Source of the DNA: Pohlia nutans
Lineage: Eukaryota > Streptophyta > Bryopsida > Bryales > Mniaceae
Assembly: GCA_022496805.1 (NCBI GenBank)
Contig: CM040104.1
Coordinates: 7,477,650-7,541,649 of the forward strand
Direction: 5' to 3'
Length of the DNA stretch: 64,000 bases
Part shown: piece by piece, positions 57,766-64,000 of the stretch
Layout: every line of letters starts with the position of its first letter
Position numbering within the stretch: position 1 is the stretch's first letter
Made by a program: the position numbers and the translations under genes
The notes under the pieces: generated by a model
Databases searched by the model: none
The model's input: only the letters and a program-made list of their open reading frames with translations
What the model was told of the DNA's origin: nothing

Positions 57766-60649
57766 TGTGTTTTATATTAGATACTACCATATAAATATAT
57801 CTTTAGCTGAAGCAACCATGTAATATGCCTTTTACGATGTACTACCATCATCAAAATGATATAACGCATGTGTTTTATATTAGATACTACCATATAAATA
57901 TATCTTTAGCAAAAACAACTATGGAATATGCCTTTCACGATGTACTACCATCATCCAAATGATATAACTCATGTGTTTTATATTAGATACTACCATACAA
58001 ATATATCTTTTCCCGAAACAACTACGGAATATGCCTTTCACGATGTACTACCATCATACAAATGATATCACGCATTTGTTTTATATTAGATACTACCATA
58101 TAAATATATCTTTGGCTGAAACAACTACGGAATATGCCTTTCAGGATGTACTACCATCTTTCAAATGATATCAGGAATGTGTTTTATATTAGATACTACC
58201 ATATAAATATATCTTTAGCTGAAGCAACCATGTAATATGCCTTTTACGATGTACTACCAGCATCAAAAAGATATGACGCATGTGTTTTATATTAGATATT
58301 ACCATATAAATATATCTCTAGCTGAAACAACTATGGAATATGCCTTTCCCGATGTACTACCATCATCAAAATGATATAACGCATGTGTTTTATATTAGAT
58401 ACTACCATATAAGTATATCTTTAGCAAAAACAACTATGGAATATGCCTTTCACGATATACTACCATCATCCAAATGATATAACTCATGTGTTTTATATTA
58501 GATACTACCATACAAATATATCTTTACCCGAAACAACTATGGAATATGCCTTTCACGATGTACTACCATCATCCAAATAATATCAGGAATGTGTTTTATA
58601 TTAGATACTACCATATAAATATATCTTTAGCTGAAACAACTACGGAATATGCCTTTGAGGATGTACTACCTTAATCCAAATGATATATCGCATGTGTTTT
58701 ATATTAGATACTACCATATAAATATATCTTTAGCTGAAACAACTACGGAATATGCCTTTGAGGATGTACTACCTTAATCCAAATGATATATCGCATGTGT
58801 TTTATATTAGATACTACCATATAAATATATCTTTAGCAGAGTTAACTATGGAATATGCCTTTCACGATGTACTACCATCATCCAAATGATATCACGCATT
58901 TGTTTTATATTAGAGACTACCATATAAATATATCTTTAGCTGAAACAACCATGTAATATGCCTTTTACGATGTACTACCAGCATCAAAAAGATATGACGC
59001 ATGTGTTTTATATTAGATACTACCATATAAATATATCTTTAGCTGAAACAACTACGGAATATGCCTTTCAGGATGTACTACCATCATCCAAATGATATCA
59101 GGAATGTGTTTTATATTAGATACTACCATATAAATATATCTTTAGCAGAATTAACTATGGAATATGCCTTTCACGATGTACTACCATCATCCAAATTATA
59201 TAACTCATGTGTTTTATATTAGATACTACCATATAAATATATCTTTAGCTGAAGCAACCATGTAATATGCCTTTTACGATGTACTACCATCATCAAAATG
59301 ATATAACGCATGTGTTTTATATTAGATACTACCATATAAATATATCTTTAGCAAAAACAACTATGGAATATGCCTTTCACGATGTACTACCATCATCCAA
59401 ATGATATAACTCATGTGTTTTATATTAGATACTACCATACAAATATATCTTTTCCCGAAACAACTACGGAATATGCCTTTCACGATGTACTACCATCATA
59501 CAAATGATATCACGCATTTGTTTTATATTAGATACTACCATATAAATATATCTTTGGCTGAAACAACTACGGAATATGCCTTTCAGGATGTACTACCATC
59601 TTTCAAATGATATCAGGAATGTGTTTTATATTAGATACTACCATATAAATATATCTTTAGCTGAAGCAACCATGTAATATGCCTTTTACGATGTACTACC
59701 AGCATCAAAAAGATATGACGCATGTGTTTTATATTAGATATTACCATATAAATATATCTCTAGCTGAAACAACTATGGAATATGCCTTTCCCGATGTACT
59801 ACCATCATCAAAATGATATAACGCATGTGTTTTATATTAGATACTACCATATAAGTATATCTTTAGCAAAAACAACTATGGAATATGCCTTTCACGATAT
59901 ACTACCATCATCCAAATGATATAACTCATGTGTTTTATATTAGATACTACCATACAAATATATCTTTACCCGAAACAACTATGGAATATGCCTTTCACGA
60001 TGTACTACCATCATCCAAATAATATCAGGAATGTGTTTTATATTAGATACTACCATATAAATATATCTTTAGCTGAAACAACTACGGAATATGCCTTTGA
60101 GGATGTACTACCTTAATCCAAATGATATATCGCATGTGTTTTATATTAGATACTACCATATAAATATATCTTTAGCTGAAACAACTACGGAATATGCCTT
60201 TGAGGAGGAACTACCTTAATACAAATGATATATCGCATGTGTTTTATATTAGATACTACCATATAAATATATCTTTAGCAGAATTAACTATGGAATATGC
60301 CTTTCACGATGTACTACCATCATCCAAATGATATCACGCATGTGTTTTATATTAGATACTACCATATAAATATATCTTTAGCTGAAGCAACCATGTAATA
60401 TGCCTTTTACAATGTACTACCAGCATCAAAAAGATATGACGCATGTGTTTTATATTAGATACTACCATGTAAATATATCTCTAGCTGAAACAACTATGGA
60501 ATATGCCTTTCATGATATACTACCATCATCAAAATGATATAACGAATGTGTTTTATATTAGATACTACCATATTAATATATCTTTAGCAAAAACAACTAT
60601 GGAATATGCCATTCACGATGTACTACCATTACCTAAATGATATAACTCA
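57766..60649. repeat. 14-monomer tandem duplication in C2
   Basis: This is the C2 counterpart of 49862-52745 (offset 7,904). Here the second copy keeps the same monomer as the first at 59511-59604, so the two 1,442-bp copies are more alike than in C1. Confidence 0.86.
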
Positions 60650-62005
60650 TGTGTTTTATATTAGATACTACCATACAAATATATCTTTACCCGAAACAAT
60701 TATGGAATATGCCTTTCACCATGTACTACCATCATCCAAATGATATAACGCATGTGTTTTATATTAGATACTACCATATAAATATATCTTTAGCTGAAAC
60801 AAGTATGGAATATGCCTTTCAGGATGTACTACCATCATCCAAATGATATCAGGAATGTGTTTTATATTAGATACTACCATATAAATATATCTTTAGCTGA
60901 AACAAGTACGGAATATGCCTTTCAGGATGTACTACCATCATCCAAATGATATCACTCATGTGTTTTATATTAGATACTACCATATAAATATATCTTTAGC
61001 TGAAACAACCATTTAATATGCCTTTCACGATGTACTACCATCGTCAAAATGATATGAGGCATGTGTTTTATATTAGATATTACCATATAAATATATCTCT
61101 AGCTGAAACAACTATGGAATATCTAGATGTACTACCATCATCCAAATGATATCACGCATGTGTTTTATATTAGATACTACCATATAAGTATATTTTTAGC
61201 TGAAACAACCATGTAATATGCCTTTCACGATGTACTACCATCATCAAAATGATATGACGCATGTGTTCTATATTAGTTACTACCATATAAATATATCTCT
61301 AGCTGAAACAACTATGGAATATCCCTTTCACGATGTACTACCATCATCCAAATGATATCACGCATGTGTTTTATATTAGATAATTCCATATAAATATATC
61401 TCTATCTAAAACAACCATGGAATATGCCTTTCACGATGTAGTACCATCATCAAAATGATATGACGCATGTGTTTTATATTAGATATTACCATCTAATTAT
61501 ATCTCTAGCTAAATCAATTATGGAATATGCCTTTCATGTTGTACAACCATCATCCAAATGATACAACGCATGTGTTTTATATTAAATACTCCCATATAAA
61601 TATATCTTTAGCTGAAACAACCAATGTAATATGCCTTTCACGATGTACTACCATCACCAAAATGATATGACGCATGTGTTTTATATTAGATATTACCATA
61701 TAAATATATCTCTAGCTGAAACAATTATGGAATATCCCTTTCACGATGTACTACCATCATCCAAATGATATCACGCATGTGTTTTATATTAGATAATTCC
61801 ATATAAATATATCTCTATCTAAATTATCCATGGCATATGCCTTTCACGATGTACTACCATCATCAAAATGATATAACGAATGTGTTTTATATTAGATACT
61901 ACCATATAAATATATCTTTAGCAAAAACAACTATAGAATATGCCATTCACGATGTACTACCATTACCTAAATGATATAACTCATGTGTTTTATATTAGAT
62001 ACTAC

Positions 62006-63944
62006 CATACAAATATATCTTTACCCGAAACAATTATGGAATATGCCTTTCACCATGTACTACCATCGTCCAAATGATATAACGCATGTGTTTTATATTA
62101 GATACTACCATATAAATATATCTTTAGCTGAAACAAGTACGGAATATGCCTTTCAGGATGTACTACCATCATCCAAATGATATCAGGAATGTGTTTCATA
62201 TTAGATACTACCATATAAATATATCTTTAGCTGAAACAAGTACGGAATATGCCTTTCAGGATGTACTACCATCATCCAAATGATATCACCCATGTGTTTT
62301 ATATTAGATACTACCATATAAATATATCTTTAGTTGAAACAACCATGTAATATGCCTTTCACGATGTACTACCATCGTCAAAATGATATGAGGCATGTGT
62401 TTTATATTAGATATTACCATATAAATATATCTCTAGCTGAAACAACTATGGAATATCTAGATGTACTACCATCATCCAAGTGATATCACGCATGTGATTT
62501 ATATTAGATACTACCATATAAGTATATTTTTAGCTGAAACAACCATGTAATATGCCTTTCACGATGTACTACCATCATCAAAATGATATGACGCATGTGT
62601 TCTATATTAGTTACTACCATAAAAATATATGTCTAGCTAAAACAACTATGGAATATGCCTTTCACGTTGTACTACCATCATCCAAATGATATAATGCATG
62701 TGTTTTATATTAGATACTACCATACAAATATATCTTTATCAAAAACAACTTTGGAATATGCCTTTCACGATGCACTACCATCATCCAAATGATATAACTC
62801 ATGTGTTTTATATTAGATATTACCATATAAATATATCTTTAGCGGAATTAACTATGGAATATGCCTTTCACGATGTACTACCATCATCCAAATGATATCA
62901 CGCATGTGTATTATATTAGATACTACCATATAAATATATCTTTAGCTGAAACAAGTACGGAATATGCCTTTCAGGATGTACTACCATCATCCAAATGATA
63001 TCAGGAATGTGTTTTATATTAGATACTACCATATAAATATATCTTTAGCTGAAACAACCATTTAATATGCCTTTCACGATGTACTACCATCGTCAAAATG
63101 ATATGAGGCATGTGTTTTATATTAGATATTACCATATAAATATATCTCTAGCTGAAACAACTATGGAATATCTAGATGTACTACCATCATCCAAATGATA
63201 TCACGCATGTGTTTTATATTAGATACTACCATATAAGTATATTTTTAGCTGAAACAACCATGTAATATGCCTTTCACAATGTACTACCATCATCAAAATG
63301 ATATGACGCATGTGTTCTATATTAGTTACTACCATATAAATATATGTCTAGCGAAAACAACTATGGAATATGCCTTTGACGTTGTACTACCATCATCCAA
63401 ATGATATAATGCATGTGTTTTATATTAGATACTACCATACAAATATATCTTTAGCAAAAACAACTTTGGAATATGCCTTTCACGATGTACTACCATCATC
63501 CAAATGATATAACTCATGTGTTTTATATTAGATATTACCATATAAATATATCTTTAGCGGAATTAACTATGGAATATGCCTTTCACGATGTACTACCATC
63601 ATCCAAATGATATCACGCATGTGTATTATATTAGATACTACCATATAAATATATCTTTAGCTGAAACAAGTACGGAATATGCCTTTCAGGATGTACTACC
63701 ATCATCCAAATGATATCAGGAATGTGTTTTATATTAGATACTACCATATAAATATATCTTTAGCTGAAACAACCATTTAATATGCCTTTCACAATGTACT
63801 ACCATCGTCAAAATGATATGAGGCATGTGTTTTATATTAGATATTACCATATAAATATATCTCTAGCTGAAACAACTATGGAATATCTAGATGTACTACC
63901 ATCATCCAAATGATATCACGCATGTGTTTTATATTAGATACTAC
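62006..63944. repeat. 7-monomer (715-bp) tandem block in C2
   Basis: Same block as 54102-56040 shifted by 7,904 bp, with CCATACAAAT monomers at 62006, 62721, 63436 and 63945. Confidence 0.83.
63815..63911. repeat. 97-bp monomer variant with TATCTAGATG
   Basis: In this variant the nine bases GCCTTTCAC before GATGTAC are replaced by CTA, a net loss of 6 bp, giving a 97-bp monomer with an XbaI-type site (TCTAGA). The spacing between flanking GATAT starts (63815 to 63912) confirms 97 bp. I count 26 copies, with TATCTAGATG starting at about 1801, 7461, 9929, 15591, 21251, 22377, 24947, 28444, 29572, 33069, 34197, 38414, 39233, 43039, 44167, 47664, 48482, 53217, 54550, 55265, 55980, 56386, 61130, 62454, 63169 and 63884. 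The change is so specific that all copies must descend from one event, so it is a good marker of HOR phase. Confidence 0.93.
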
Positions 63945-64000
63945 CATACAAATATATCTTTAGCAAAAACAACTTTGGAATATGCCTTTCACGATGTACT

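Larger units (their letters stand above)
1..64000. repeat. 103-bp satellite DNA array, fills the window
   Basis: The same AT-rich unit recurs head-to-tail from the first base to the last, always in the same orientation. Using GATAT as the unit start, typical monomers run 2757-2859 and 2860-2962, each exactly 103 bp; the first complete unit starts at 81. Landmarks in order are GATAT, CATGTGTTTTATATTAGATA, CCATATAAATATATCT, a variable segment near positions 50-62, GGAATATGCCTTTCAC, GATGTACTACC and ATCATCCAAAT. About 620 monomers fit in the window. Variation is concentrated at a few positions: TACTACC or TATTACC or TAATTCC, CTTTAGC or CTCTAGC, GATATCACGC or GATATAACGC or GATATGACGC, and CATCC or CATCA. 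No unique sequence interrupts the array. Such arrays are typical of centromeric and heterochromatic DNA in eukaryotes; that location is inferred. I do not recognise the family. Confidence 0.98.
56224..64000. repeat. Domain C HOR, copy C2, cut by the window end
   Basis: C2 repeats C1 with offset 7,904 to the last base (64000 matches 56096), so about 127 bp of the unit lie outside the window. Differences I saw are few: base 56781 (C) against 48877 (T); base 60112 (C) against 52208 (A); and a clustered patch at 59511-59604 against 51607-51700. Such near-identity indicates very recent duplication, or that the assembly needs checking across this repeat. Confidence 0.9.

Noticed and set aside
2767..62895. 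About forty plus-strand open frames of 62-65 codons, all starting MCFIL, as a small-protein gene family.
   Set aside because: Each is two satellite monomers read in two different frames, made possible by two stop-losing changes in one monomer subtype. There is no separate promoter, intron or ribosome-site context, and positions follow the repeat period (721, 515, 715, 1442 bp).
1..64000. CRISPR array, because of regular short repeats.
   Set aside because: There are no unique spacers; the entire period is repeated, and the 103-bp unit is contiguous. No cas genes are present.
1..64000. CENP-B box in the monomer.
   Set aside because: I looked for the TTCG....A..CGGG pattern. Only TTTCGGG (reverse of CCCGAAA in one subtype) resembles part of it, and the spacing and other core bases do not fit.
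1..64000. Budding-yeast-type point centromere (CDEI, CDEII, CDEIII).
   Set aside because: CATGTG recurs in each monomer but the full RTCACRTG core does not match the usual context, and a tandem array of hundreds of units is not a point centromere.
1..64000. Bacterial or phage origin with iterons.
   Set aside because: Iterons come in small clusters of short repeats near a replication gene. A 64-kb array of 103-bp units with nested HORs and no genes fits eukaryotic satellite DNA instead.
1..64000. Telomeric or rDNA spacer repeats.
   Set aside because: The 103-bp unit has no G-rich short telomere motif, and no rRNA-like sequence is present anywhere in the window.

Overview
The whole 64 kb window is one uninterrupted satellite DNA array. 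I see no convincing gene, RNA gene, transposon, CRISPR array or unique sequence in it. The basic unit is an AT-rich monomer of 103 bp (about 31% G+C by my count of one consensus monomer), repeated head-to-tail in one orientation roughly 620 times. This points to a eukaryotic chromosome, most likely a centromeric, pericentromeric or other heterochromatic block. I do not recognise the satellite family, so I do not name a species or clade.

The monomers are not randomly mixed; they form nested higher-order repeats (HORs). Domain A (1 to about 24.2 kb) has an 8,128-bp unit (A1, 1-8128), a shortened copy (A2, 8129-13790, lacking exactly 24 monomers), a third copy interrupted by 16 more divergent monomers (A3, 13791-23559) and the start of a fourth (A4, from 23560). 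Domain B (about 24.2-48.3 kb) is a rearranged relative of A with units of 4,625, 5,346, 4,624 and 4,625 bp (45, 52, 45 and 45 monomers). Domain C (about 48.32-64 kb) has a 7,904-bp unit (77 monomers), one full copy and one cut off by the window end. Inside these units are smaller tandem blocks of 2, 4, 5, 7 and 14 monomers.

Most length differences between units can be accounted for as whole numbers of 103-bp monomers, once two length-variant monomers are allowed for: a 97-bp form carrying TATCTAGATG and a 104-bp form carrying CCAATGTAAT. That is the expected trace of in-register unequal exchange. Within a domain, copies are nearly identical by eye (a handful of differences over 8 kb), so the last amplification was recent. 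One monomer-sized patch with about 12 clustered differences (51607-51700) looks like gene conversion.

The roughly forty 62-65-codon open frames on the plus strand are artefacts of one monomer subtype that has lost two in-frame stops, not genes. All comparisons were made by eye; boundaries of HOR units are conventions tied to diagnostic variants and can be rotated. The most useful results are the HOR map, the diagnostic variants and the conversion tract, rather than a new molecular system.
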